DNA of 7,783 bases from an uncultured Eggerthella sp. (GTDB lineage Bacteria; Actinomycetota; Coriobacteriia; Coriobacteriales; Eggerthellaceae): NCBI GenBank assembly GCA_902470405.1, contig CABRGJ010000034.1, positions 1 to 7,783 on the forward strand. The letters run 5' to 3'. Positions 1 through 6,413 of the stretch are shown here, one piece after another. The notes beneath the pieces are model-generated. The model saw only the letters and a list, made by a program, of their open reading frames with translations. It made no database searches and was not told the origin of the DNA. The position numbers were made by a program, and so were the translations under genes. The first letter of the stretch is position 1; each line of letters opens with the position of its first letter.

Positions 1-81
1 GGCTCGCGTGTGCAGCTCTCGTTTCCTCATGACCGCAGGCGAGCAGCCCTTTCTCGTGCAACCTTACAATCCCGTAAGTGA
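1..81 (+). CDS. Possible C-terminal tail of a sensor histidine kinase (5' end outside window)
   Basis: The first frame is open from the left edge to a TGA at 79-81 and gives 26 residues starting GSRVQLSFP. The pattern Gly-Ser-x-Val-x-Leu-x-Phe-Pro resembles the last beta strand of histidine kinase ATPase domains, where an ATP-lid glycine is followed by a strand and then a short basic tail. Kinases of the BceS type are typically encoded directly beside BceAB-type transporters, as here, so position supports the reading. Only the very end is visible and no H, N or G box can be seen, so the call rests on a short motif plus context. A second frame is also open from the edge (to 88) but gives no recognisable motif. 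Confidence 0.4.
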   Translation, partial: GSRVQLSFPHDRRRAALSRATLQSRK

Positions 82-90
82 GGTGTAAGG
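62..90 (+). promoter_or_regulatory. Operator-like site: three CTTAC/GTAAG half-sites phased by 11 bp
   Basis: CTTAC at 63-67 is followed by its inverted form GTAAG at 74-78 and again at 85-89. The starts are 11 bp apart each time, about one helical turn. The outer arms extend to a perfect 7-bp inverted repeat, CCTTACA (62-68) and TGTAAGG (84-90). Phased half-sites upstream of a BceAB-type operon are what an OmpR-family response regulator would bind. That is inference from family behaviour and position. The site overlaps the stop of the putative upstream kinase. Confidence 0.5.
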
Positions 91-105
91 CAAATCGATG
101 GTTTC

Positions 106-135
106 TTGTGCTGGGTACGAGCATGATCGTAGTGT
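106..135 (+). promoter_or_regulatory. Candidate promoter for the peptide-bceAB operon
   Basis: A weak -35-like TTGTGC (106-111) and a -10-like TAGTGT (130-135) are separated by 18 bp. They lie just downstream of the phased operator, which is where an activator-dependent promoter would be expected. Transcription would begin near 142, leaving room for the ribosome binding site at 151-157. Both boxes are poor matches to consensus, so this is a tentative placement. Confidence 0.25.
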
Positions 136-166
136 CAGTTATTTCTCATCGAAAGGACTTGAGGCT

Positions 167-292
167 ATGAAACCATTCAGCATCCTCAAAGGCGCGTGCA
201 CGATCGTTGGCGCGACAGCGCTCTCTGCGACCGTGTTGATGGTCGCTTTGCACGCATTTACATCGCTCGAATTACCCCGATTGGAAAGGTAG
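167..292 (+). CDS. Small single-span membrane peptide (41 aa) coupled to bceA-like gene
   Basis: I do not recognise this peptide. It begins at ATG 167, chosen because GAAAGGA at 151-157 sits 9 nt upstream. An earlier in-frame ATG at 98 has only a weak AAGG before it and would lie next to the operator. The 41-residue product has a lysine-bearing N-terminus, one hydrophobic helix at about residues 9-31 rich in Ala, Val, Thr and Leu, and a short charged tail ending in LPRLER. Its stop (290-292) lies 4 nt before the next start, and its last codons contain that gene's GGAAAGG site, so translation of the two is probably coupled. It could be a small membrane subunit or modulator of the BceAB transporter, a sensor accessory peptide, or only a leader ORF that couples translation. 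No catalytic motif or cleavable signal sequence is evident. Confidence 0.5.
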   Translation: MKPFSILKGACTIVGATALSATVLMVALHAFTSLELPRLER

Positions 293-296
293 TGTC

Positions 297-1115
297 ATGG
301 CTGAAACGATCGCAACTCCATCTGCTCAAGTGAGCGGTGGATCTACAAGCTCCGCCCTTTTGTGCGTTCAGCATATCGAGAAGGTTTTCGGAGGCAAAAG
401 CAACCTGACCCATGCCCTCGACGGCGTGAGCCTCGATGTCGCGCAAGGTGAATTCGTCTCCATCATGGGGCCTTCGGGTTCGGGCAAGTCGACCCTGCTC
501 AATTGCATCTCGACCATCGATCGTCCTTCGAATGGTCGTATTCTCATTAAAGGACAAGACGTGACCGTGCTTGGTTCACGTGCGCTCGCGAAATTTCGCC
601 GTGAACAGCTGGGTTTCATCTTTCAGGATTCGAATCTGCTTGACACATTGACCGGCTATGAGAACATCGCGCTTGCGCTCACGATAAAAGGCGTGCCCGC
701 ATCCCAGATTCCGGCATTGGTGAACGAAGTCTCGCATAAGCTCGGTGTCGAGAAATCGCTCAAGCAATATCCGAACCAGATGTCGGGCGGTCAACGACAG
801 CGCGTCGCAGCGGCACGCGCGATCGTGAGCGATCCCTCGCTCATTCTTGCTGATGAGCCTACTGGTGCGCTCGATTCGCATAATGCAACGGTCATGCTCG
901 AGACGCTCGAGTCGATGAACCAGAATTTGGGTGCGACGATCCTCATGGTGACTCACGATGCTTATGCAGCGTCATTTACCAATCGTGTTCTCTTCCTTTC
1001 GGATGGTCGTATCTTCAACGAAGTGCGCCGCGGCGCGAACTCGCGCGAAGAGTATTTCACGCGCATCATGGAGGTCGTCACCTTCCTGGGAGGGGAGGCT
1101 CGCCATGCTGTTTAA
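297..1115 (+). CDS. BceA-type ABC transporter ATP-binding protein (peptide-antibiotic resistance)
   Basis: This cytoplasmic ATPase should power the adjacent permease by binding and hydrolysing ATP. All nucleotide-binding motifs are intact in the 272 residues: Walker A GPSGSGKST at 58-66, the Q-loop glutamine at 110 (FIFQD), signature MSGGQRQR at 162-169, Walker B LILADE at 182-187, the D-loop ALD at 191-193 and the H-loop histidine at 220. The layout is that of the MacB/LolD/BceA branch, but slightly longer than the usual 225-255 residues because of about 20 extra N-terminal residues rich in Ser, Ala and Thr, and a C-terminal extension after residue 240. The start is supported by GGAAAGG at 283-289. 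The gene follows the small peptide by 4 nt and overlaps the permease start by 11 bp. Assignment to the Bce subtype rests mainly on the partner permease; the substrate is unknown. Confidence 0.93.
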   Translation: MAETIATPSAQVSGGSTSSALLCVQHIEKVFGGKSNLTHALDGVSLDVAQGEFVSIMGPSGSGKSTLLNCISTIDRPSNGRILIKGQDVTVLGSRALAKFRREQLGFIFQDSNLLDTLTGYENIALALTIKGVPASQIPALVNEVSHKLGVEKSLKQYPNQMSGGQRQRVAAARAIVSDPSLILADEPTGALDSHNATVMLETLESMNQNLGATILMVTHDAYAASFTNRVLFLSDGRIFNEVRRGANSREEYFTRIMEVVTFLGGEARHAV

Positions 1116-3165
1116 AGTCGCTGTGCGTAATATTCACCGCTCGGTGAAGGATTACGCGATCTATTTCGTGACGCTGCTCGTTGCGATCACGATCTTCTAT
1201 GCGTTCAATTCCATCTCTGACCAGCAGGTCATGACGGAGCTTAGCCAGTCGGGCAAGACTAACATCGTAGAGTTCACGGGCATGATGATGGGCATCTTTT
1301 CGACCGTTGTTGCGTTGGTGCTGGGCTTTCTGATCATCTATGCGAATCAGCTGCTGATCAGGCGTCGCAAACGCGAATTCGGCATGTACTTCACGCTTGG
1401 CATGACCCCTGGGTATGTTTCGCGCATCATCTTATATGAAACCGTGCTGGTTGGTTTCGTTTCGCTTGTGGTCGGTCTTGTTCTTGGCGTTCTCGTTTCG
1501 CAGTTGCTCTCGTTCATAACCGCAGCGCTTTTCGGTATTCCTATGCCAGACTATGAGTTCTCGTTCTCGATGCACGCATTCGTGATGACGCTCGTATGCG
1601 TTATCGCTATCTACCTGGTCGTCGCTATCTTCAATGTCGTGTCGATCCGTCGTTGTAAGTTGATCGATCTATTGAATGCGGATGCGAAGAATCAGAAAGT
1701 GGCGATCCGCAATCCGTGGATCTGTTTGGCGCTGTTCGTCATCTCGATCGGCATGATCGCGGCTGCTTATTGGTTCCTCCAGCAAAACGGCATGACGTTG
1801 ATCGCTGACGACGATTTCATCCGTGCGACCATATTGATGTTGCTCGGAACGCTCCTGTTCTTCTTTTCGCTCGCTGGCTTCATCATCGCAGTAGTGACGC
1901 GTATTCGCGGCTTTTATCTGAAGAAACTTCGTCCTTTCACGACACGTCAGGTTGCTTCGAAGGTGAACACATCGTTCGCTTCGGTGTGGGTCGTTTGCGT
2001 GCTGCTCTTCTTCGCTATCACCACATTCGGCACGGGTATGGCGCTGGTCGACTGGTTCGTGGGCGATATCGAACGTGCGAATCCTTATGATGCGTCCGTG
2101 ATCTCTATGCAGGCGAAAGCTGAAACAGACGCCGAAAAAGATGGAGGCGAGACGTTCTCTGTCGACGATACCGAGGCTTATCTGCGTGAGCATATTGATG
2201 ATTGGAATAAGGTCGTCAAGGATTCTGCCCAGTTGACCATCTATGACTTGCCTGAGGTGACCTATGGCGATGTGATGGATGCAACGGACACTACCCTAAA
2301 CGTGGAATCGACCACGGTCCGTTCGGTCAATGTTGGTGTGGTTGGTCTCTCGCAATATAATGCCACAATGGCACTTCAGGGAGAGCCTGCGTTGGAATTG
2401 GGAGACGATCAATATGTCATCACGAACAACCAGTCGATCTCCGAAGAGTTGGCAAATGCTATGGCAGACCAGGGCTATGTGCTCGAAACACCGGGTGGTA
2501 GGCTCGATCCGCTGCAAGATATACAGGTGGTGCAGCTTGAGGATTTCAGCATGCTCTCGAATGGCGTGACGGTGGTCGTGCCTGATAGGGTGATCGATCT
2601 GATCGCAGCCATGCCAGGGACGCTCGATGCATCATATGTGAACGTCATGTATCAGCCAGGCATGGAAACGCAGGCTGAAGCGATCTTCGATCAGGATGCG
2701 ATGAAAACGGTGCCTGGTATGACGCAAACGATCTCTCATGATCAGATGCTCGAGCAAGCTATGGGCATGCGTATGTTGATCACGTATCTTGCCCTTTATA
2801 TCGGTCTTGTGCTCCTGGTTGCGACAGCTGCTGTGTTGGCAATCCAGTTGCTTTCGCTCACTATCGATTCGATCGGTCGCTATCGTACGCTCTCACGCTT
2901 GGGTTGCGATATGCACATGATAAGCGGTTCATTATTTGCACAGGTCATCATCTATTTCTTGATGCCGCTTGGTGTTGCAGTATGTCATTCTGCCTGGGCG
3001 ATCCACATCTTGGGAGAGAGCCTCTTCTCTGCGTTCAGTGTCGATATCACACCATCGGTGCTCATGTCAGCCGGGCTCGTGTTGCTCGTGTATGGCGGCT
3101 ATATGTTCATCACGTATTTTGCAGCGCGTGCGACCGTGAAATCGGGATCGAGCCAATCCGCTTGA
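1105..3165 (+). CDS. BceB-type ABC transporter permease, FtsX family (10 TM, large extracellular domain)
   Basis: The 686-residue product is the membrane partner of the preceding ATPase. The chosen start (ATG 1105) has GGGAGGGGAGG at 1088-1098 and gives the typical BceB N-terminus, a short amphipathic segment (LFKVAVRNI) followed by TM1 at about 16-36. The frame is open further upstream, but only inside the ATPase gene. Hydrophobic segments lie at about 16-36, 60-81, 108-138, 157-178, 204-224, 240-265, 291-316, 554-584, 608-628 and 650-673. Residues about 317-553 form a large outside domain between TM7 and TM8, the hallmark that separates BceB from shorter FtsX permeases. The conserved coupling-type stretch RRRKREFGMYFTLGM is at 86-100. 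In characterised Bce systems this complex frees lipid II cycle intermediates from antibiotics such as bacitracin, and the outer domain takes part in sensing with the BceS kinase. The actual substrate cannot be read here. Confidence 0.9.
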   Translation: MLFKVAVRNIHRSVKDYAIYFVTLLVAITIFYAFNSISDQQVMTELSQSGKTNIVEFTGMMMGIFSTVVALVLGFLIIYANQLLIRRRKREFGMYFTLGMTPGYVSRIILYETVLVGFVSLVVGLVLGVLVSQLLSFITAALFGIPMPDYEFSFSMHAFVMTLVCVIAIYLVVAIFNVVSIRRCKLIDLLNADAKNQKVAIRNPWICLALFVISIGMIAAAYWFLQQNGMTLIADDDFIRATILMLLGTLLFFFSLAGFIIAVVTRIRGFYLKKLRPFTTRQVASKVNTSFASVWVVCVLLFFAITTFGTGMALVDWFVGDIERANPYDASVISMQAKAETDAEKDGGETFSVDDTEAYLREHIDDWNKVVKDSAQLTIYDLPEVTYGDVMDATDTTLNVESTTVRSVNVGVVGLSQYNATMALQGEPALELGDDQYVITNNQSISEELANAMADQGYVLETPGGRLDPLQDIQVVQLEDFSMLSNGVTVVVPDRVIDLIAAMPGTLDASYVNVMYQPGMETQAEAIFDQDAMKTVPGMTQTISHDQMLEQAMGMRMLITYLALYIGLVLLVATAAVLAIQLLSLTIDSIGRYRTLSRLGCDMHMISGSLFAQVIIYFLMPLGVAVCHSAWAIHILGESLFSAFSVDITPSVLMSAGLVLLVYGGYMFITYFAARATVKSGSSQSA

Positions 3166-3212
3166 TATGCTCGAGACGTAACTCAGGGTCTCGTTTGAAG
3201 GCTCCTCTGTTG

Positions 3213-3252
3213 GACCCTGCTTGCTCATCGTGGCGAGCAGGGTCTTCTTTTT
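3213..3252 (+). terminator. Intrinsic terminator of the bceAB-like operon
   Basis: GACCCTGCTTGC (3213-3224) pairs with GCGAGCAGGGTC (3233-3244) as a 12-bp stem with one G-U type pair and an 8-nt loop. It is followed directly by TTCTTTTT. The stem begins 47 bp after the permease stop. On the - strand the hairpin also lies just after the symporter stop but has no U-tract, so it would act there, if at all, as a 3' protective structure. Confidence 0.88.
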
Positions 3253-3255
3253 GGA

Positions 3256-4713
3256 TCATGCTTGCCAATCAGGCTTGTTCGGTTCGTTTGAGATGCCCTC
3301 TCCGTGTTCTTTGTCGATAAGAGCTTTTGTCTTGCCCCATGATTTTCCGGCAGTGCGAGCGCAGGCTGCAACTCCACCGCCAAGAGCAATGAGGCCGATG
3401 ACGTTGGGCAACACCATGAGCTGGTTGAACATGTCGGCAAGCTCCCACACCAGGTCGTTCGAGAGCAGTGAGCCCATGAAGATGAACACGAGTGCGACGA
3501 CGGTGAAAACGGGGATGGCTTTTTTGCCGAAGAGGTATTCAACGTTGATCTTCGCGAAAAGGTTCCAACTCAGGATGGTGGAGAAGGCGAAGAACAGCAG
3601 GCAGATAGCCACAAAGACATTGCCACCCGTAGTGCCGAACACCATGCCGAAGGCGATCTGCGCCATATTGGTCTTGTCGATGCCTTCGTAGGCACCTTGC
3701 GCGAGTGCGCCATCACCTGTGTAGAGCATGCTGATGACGACGAGCGCGGTGATGGTGACCACGATGAACGTGTCGACGAATACGCCGATGAGTGCAACAA
3801 CACCCTGATCGTGCGGATTCTTCACGTTTGCCTGAGCATGGGCGTGAGGGGTCGAACCCATCCCTGCTTCATTGGAGAACAGGCCACGCTTTGCGCCCTG
3901 TGCGAGTGCTGCGAGGATACCGAAGGTGACACCGCCGATCTCTGCTTGCGGATTAAATGCGCAGGAGAAGATGAGCGCGAATGCTTCACCTGCAGCAGGA
4001 AGGTTGCAGAACAGAACGATAAGACCGCCGATCAGGTAGATGATAGCCATGACAGGAACGATCTTCTCGGTAACGATAGCCAATCGGCCAACGCCGCCAA
4101 TGAAAACATAGCCCGCGATCGCGACGACTGCGATGCCCCAGACCCAAGCGGGGACGCCGAATGCGGTTTCGCATGTAGAAGCGATCGAGTTCGACTGGAC
4201 CATGCAGCCCATGAAACCAAGCGCCAAGATGATGGCAACAGAGAAGAAGCCAGCCAGGAATGTGCCGAACTTGCCGCGGAATGCCGTTTTGATGTAGTAG
4301 ACCGGGCCGCCGTGAACAACGCCCTCTTTATCGACCAGACGAGTTTTCTGCGCGAGTACAGCCTCAGCGTAGTTCGTCGCCATGCCCAAAAAGGCAATGA
4401 GCCACATCCAGAAGATGGCGCCCGGGCCGCCGATCAGGATCGCACCGCACGCGCCAACGATATTGCCTGTGCCAACCTGGGCGGCAATAGCGGTAGTGAG
4501 TGCCTGGAAAGAACTCATGCCGCTCTTTTCTTTCTTGCCGAAGAGATTGAAGCCACCGAAAACGCGCTTCCAGCCTTCAACGAAACAGCGGATCTGTACG
4601 AAACGCGTACGAATCGTGAAGTAGAGACCTGCACCGATGAGCAGGATGATCAGAACATAATTCGATAGATACGAATTGATGGTCACGACGATATTGAGCA
4701 ACGCTTCTTCCAT
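3256..4713 (-). CDS. Alanine/glycine:cation symporter (AGCS family)
   Basis: This 485-residue integral membrane protein should import a small neutral amino acid (alanine, glycine or similar; some relatives take glutamine) together with Na+ or H+. The family signature is present in full as GGPGAIFWMWLIAFLG at 95-110, preceded by the conserved QVGTGNIVG near 79-87 and followed by RGLFSNEAGMGS at 276-287. About ten or more hydrophobic helices run from residue 17 to 450, and length is normal for the family. The start ATG has GGAGAG 8 nt upstream. One departure is the segment after FAFSTIL (residues 376-381), which reads SWNLFAKINVEYLFG where relatives usually have a GW-aromatic-GE type motif. The gene converges on the BceAB operon with a gap of 90 bp, and lies downstream of the glutamate-type symporter on the same strand but probably has its own promoter. 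Exact substrate is uncertain. Confidence 0.92.
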   Translation of the reverse strand: MEEALLNIVVTINSYLSNYVLIILLIGAGLYFTIRTRFVQIRCFVEGWKRVFGGFNLFGKKEKSGMSSFQALTTAIAAQVGTGNIVGACGAILIGGPGAIFWMWLIAFLGMATNYAEAVLAQKTRLVDKEGVVHGGPVYYIKTAFRGKFGTFLAGFFSVAIILALGFMGCMVQSNSIASTCETAFGVPAWVWGIAVVAIAGYVFIGGVGRLAIVTEKIVPVMAIIYLIGGLIVLFCNLPAAGEAFALIFSCAFNPQAEIGGVTFGILAALAQGAKRGLFSNEAGMGSTPHAHAQANVKNPHDQGVVALIGVFVDTFIVVTITALVVISMLYTGDGALAQGAYEGIDKTNMAQIAFGMVFGTTGGNVFVAICLLFFAFSTILSWNLFAKINVEYLFGKKAIPVFTVVALVFIFMGSLLSNDLVWELADMFNQLMVLPNVIGLIALGGGVAACARTAGKSWGKTKALIDKEHGEGISNEPNKPDWQA

Positions 4714-4950
4714 GGTCTAGGCTCTCCAGCGCCCTTGATAGTTGGGATGATCATGATGTAAAGATGTTTGTGTTGATTTAAAGGATTAAAGCAACAGTCG
4801 CTATTTTACTGAACTTCATTACTCTGCAAGAGAGAGTTAGGTACTTTGCCGAAATAAAGTGTTCGACGGCATAAAGGCAGAGAGTGAATGACAGAGATGT
4901 CGTTCGAAGGATGAAAAAGGATCATTGCATCATGTGCAGCTGCAAGAACG
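4714..4950. other. 237-bp intergenic region between the two symporter genes
   Basis: This AT-richer stretch should hold the 3' end of the upstream symporter transcript and the promoter of the alanine symporter, both on the - strand. Visible elements are a 10-bp palindrome TGCAGCTGCA at 4935-4944 just after the upstream stop, and a 5-bp inverted repeat TGCCG (4847-4851) / CGGCA (4867-4871) that could be an operator. I see no stem followed by a U-tract, no start codon with good coding potential and no RNA gene. Confidence 0.4.
4803..4829 (-). promoter_or_regulatory. Candidate promoter of the alanine symporter gene
   Basis: Read on the - strand, TTGCAG (4824-4829) and TAAAAT (4803-4808) resemble -35 and -10 boxes. 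The spacer is only 15 bp, which is short. The 5' untranslated region would be about 80 nt. Better candidates were not seen in the gap. Confidence 0.25.
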
Positions 4951-6246
4951 CTATCGATCAGCTGGCTCTTCTTTCGCAAGAAAGACCTGGCGATCGAGAG
5001 TTTGCGTGAGGCTTGCCATGCACATTGTCACCACCGCATCGCCTGTTACGTTCACAGCGGTGCGCCCCATGTCGAGAATGCGGTCAACGCCCATGATCAT
5101 CGCGACGCCTTCGGCCGGCAGCCCTATCGAGCTAAACACCATTGCAAGCATGATGGTGCCCACGCCTGGAACACCTGCGGTGCCGATGGATGCAGTGACC
5201 GCTGTTATGACCACCGTGACCAGCGCAGCCATGGAAAGATCGATACCGAACGCCTGCGCGATGAAGATGACCGCGACACCTTGCATGATAGCGGTGCCAT
5301 CCATGTTGATAGTTGCTCCCAGTGGAATGGTGAACGAAGCGATCTTCTCGTCAACGCCACATTTGCGCTCGAGCGTTTCGAGATTCAGCGGAATGGTAGC
5401 ATTCGACGAACTGGTAGAGAATGCGAAGAGCATAACGGGCAGCAGCTTGCGCAGGAAGCGGAAGGGGTTCAGGCGCGTGAACAGCACGAACAGGATCATA
5501 TAGACCACGAGTAGTTGAATGAACAAGCCCCCATAGACCGTAAGGATGAACTTCAGCATCGGCAGCATCCCGTCAATGCCGAGATTTGCGAACGTACGTG
5601 CGATCAGGCAGAAGATGCCGATTGGAGCGACCTTCAACACGACGTTGATCATGGTCATCATCACGATGTTGAATTGTTCGAAGAAACGGCTCACGATTTC
5701 GACTTTCGTGCCTAAGCGACCCAGGATGAAGCCGAGCACGAGTGCGAAGAAGATGATCTGCAGCATCGCACCACTGTTCATGGCGGTGACAATGTTGGTA
5801 GGAATGATGTTCACGAGCGTATCCGCCATGCTCACTTCCGTGGAGGCAATGGTGGTATCTGCGACCACAACTGATGCGAGGTCGAGACCGACACCCGGCT
5901 GGAACACTTCAGCGAGGCCAAGTGCGATCAGGACCGCAAGTGCGGTAGTGAGCAAGTACATGAGAATGGTGCCGATACCGACTTTCCCGAGCAATTTTGG
6001 ATCGGACATGCTCATCGCGCCGCAGACGATCGAGCAAAAGACAAGGGGCACGACCAGCATCTGCATGAGACGAATGAACCACTGGCCGAGCACGTAAAAG
6101 AGGCCTTCGGTCACATAAAGGTCGAACGCGCTGTCTGCGGGCACGGCAGCAGAGATGATCAATCCTGCTACGATGCCGATGATGAGCGAGACAAGGATCA
6201 GCGTGGTGAGGGATGTTCTCTTCTTTTGGGTTGCCTGAGTACTCAT
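4951..6246 (-). CDS. Dicarboxylate/amino acid:cation symporter (DAACS, glutamate-transporter fold)
   Basis: This 431-residue membrane protein belongs to the GltPh/GltP/DctA family and should import an acidic amino acid or C4-dicarboxylate with Na+ or H+. The hallmarks are in order: the serine-rich HP1 tip STSSSNAT at 277-284, NMDGT at 314-318 in TM7, the HP2 loop GTAGVPGVG at 355-363, and GVDRILDMGRTAVNVTGD at 386-403 in TM8. Asp392, Arg395, Thr396 and Asn399 line up with GltPh Asp394, Arg397, Thr398 and Asn401. The arginine favours an acidic side chain, because neutral amino-acid members replace it. The start at ATG 6246 is preferred because GGAAG and AAGG lie just upstream and length then matches the family. 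The frame runs on to 6324, but that extension crosses a -10-like box and has no ribosome binding site. It is transcribed divergently from the membrane-protein gene. Glutamate, aspartate and dicarboxylates cannot be told apart here. Confidence 0.92.
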   Translation of the reverse strand: MSTQATQKKRTSLTTLILVSLIIGIVAGLIISAAVPADSAFDLYVTEGLFYVLGQWFIRLMQMLVVPLVFCSIVCGAMSMSDPKLLGKVGIGTILMYLLTTALAVLIALGLAEVFQPGVGLDLASVVVADTTIASTEVSMADTLVNIIPTNIVTAMNSGAMLQIIFFALVLGFILGRLGTKVEIVSRFFEQFNIVMMTMINVVLKVAPIGIFCLIARTFANLGIDGMLPMLKFILTVYGGLFIQLLVVYMILFVLFTRLNPFRFLRKLLPVMLFAFSTSSSNATIPLNLETLERKCGVDEKIASFTIPLGATINMDGTAIMQGVAVIFIAQAFGIDLSMAALVTVVITAVTASIGTAGVPGVGTIMLAMVFSSIGLPAEGVAMIMGVDRILDMGRTAVNVTGDAVVTMCMASLTQTLDRQVFLAKEEPADR

Positions 6247-6298
6247 AAGCCTTGCTTCCGTGCTCATCGATAGAGTTGATGATCTTATCGTCTCATTT

Positions 6299-6304
6299 AG
6301 TATA
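6299..6304 (-). promoter_or_regulatory. Candidate -10 box for the DAACS symporter gene
   Basis: On the - strand TATACT is a near-consensus -10 element, about 52 bp before the chosen ATG. No good -35 lies at 16-18 bp; the sequence there is the palindrome CACGTG (6322-6327), so the promoter may need an activator. Its position argues against the longer upstream start. Confidence 0.4.
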
Positions 6305-6320
6305 GGCGTTCGTGGTATAC

Positions 6321-6352
6321 GCACGTGTTTTCGTTCGGGATTTTATACGTGC
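6321..6352. repeat. Inverted repeat in the divergent control region
   Basis: GCACGTGT (6321-6328) faces ATACGTGC (6345-6352), an 8-bp inverted repeat with one mismatch (a G-U pair in RNA) and a 16-bp spacer. It sits between the divergently transcribed symporter and four-helix membrane-protein genes and is partly framed by direct copies of TATACG at 6316-6321 and 6344-6349. A second pair, TTTCGTT (6329-6335) and AACGAAA (6362-6368), interleaves with it. The TTATAC at 6343-6348 could serve as a -10 for the rightward gene, but I see no matching -35. A regulator-binding site is plausible but unproven. Confidence 0.35.
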
Positions 6353-6413
6353 ATGCTTGAAAACGAAAGATACGCAACGGAAAATGAAATCGAACACGAA
6401 AAGAGGGGGAACC

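Noticed and set aside
2..88. Second frame open from the left edge to a TAA at 86-88
   Set aside because: The peptide shows no recognisable motif, whereas the first frame resembles a kinase C-terminus; either could be chance in so short a stretch.
958..1104. In-frame 49-codon upstream extension of the permease
   Set aside because: It overlaps the conserved end of the ATPase gene, has no ribosome binding site and would put a Ser/Arg-rich stretch before the standard BceB N-terminus.
3697..4668. Long open frame (323 codons) on the + strand opposite the alanine symporter gene
   Set aside because: It is very rich in Asp, Glu, Arg, Ala and Cys without any domain pattern. It is the expected antisense shadow of a hydrophobic membrane protein gene whose own family signature is complete.
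4935..4944. Palindrome TGCAGCTGCA after the DAACS stop as a possible terminator
   Set aside because: No loop and no U-tract follow directly, so it does not form a usual intrinsic terminator.
5002..5514. 170-codon + strand frame, and further overlapping frames up to 6097, opposite the DAACS gene
   Set aside because: His/Asp/Glu/Arg-rich shadows of a fully recognisable glutamate-type transporter; no ribosome binding sites or motifs.
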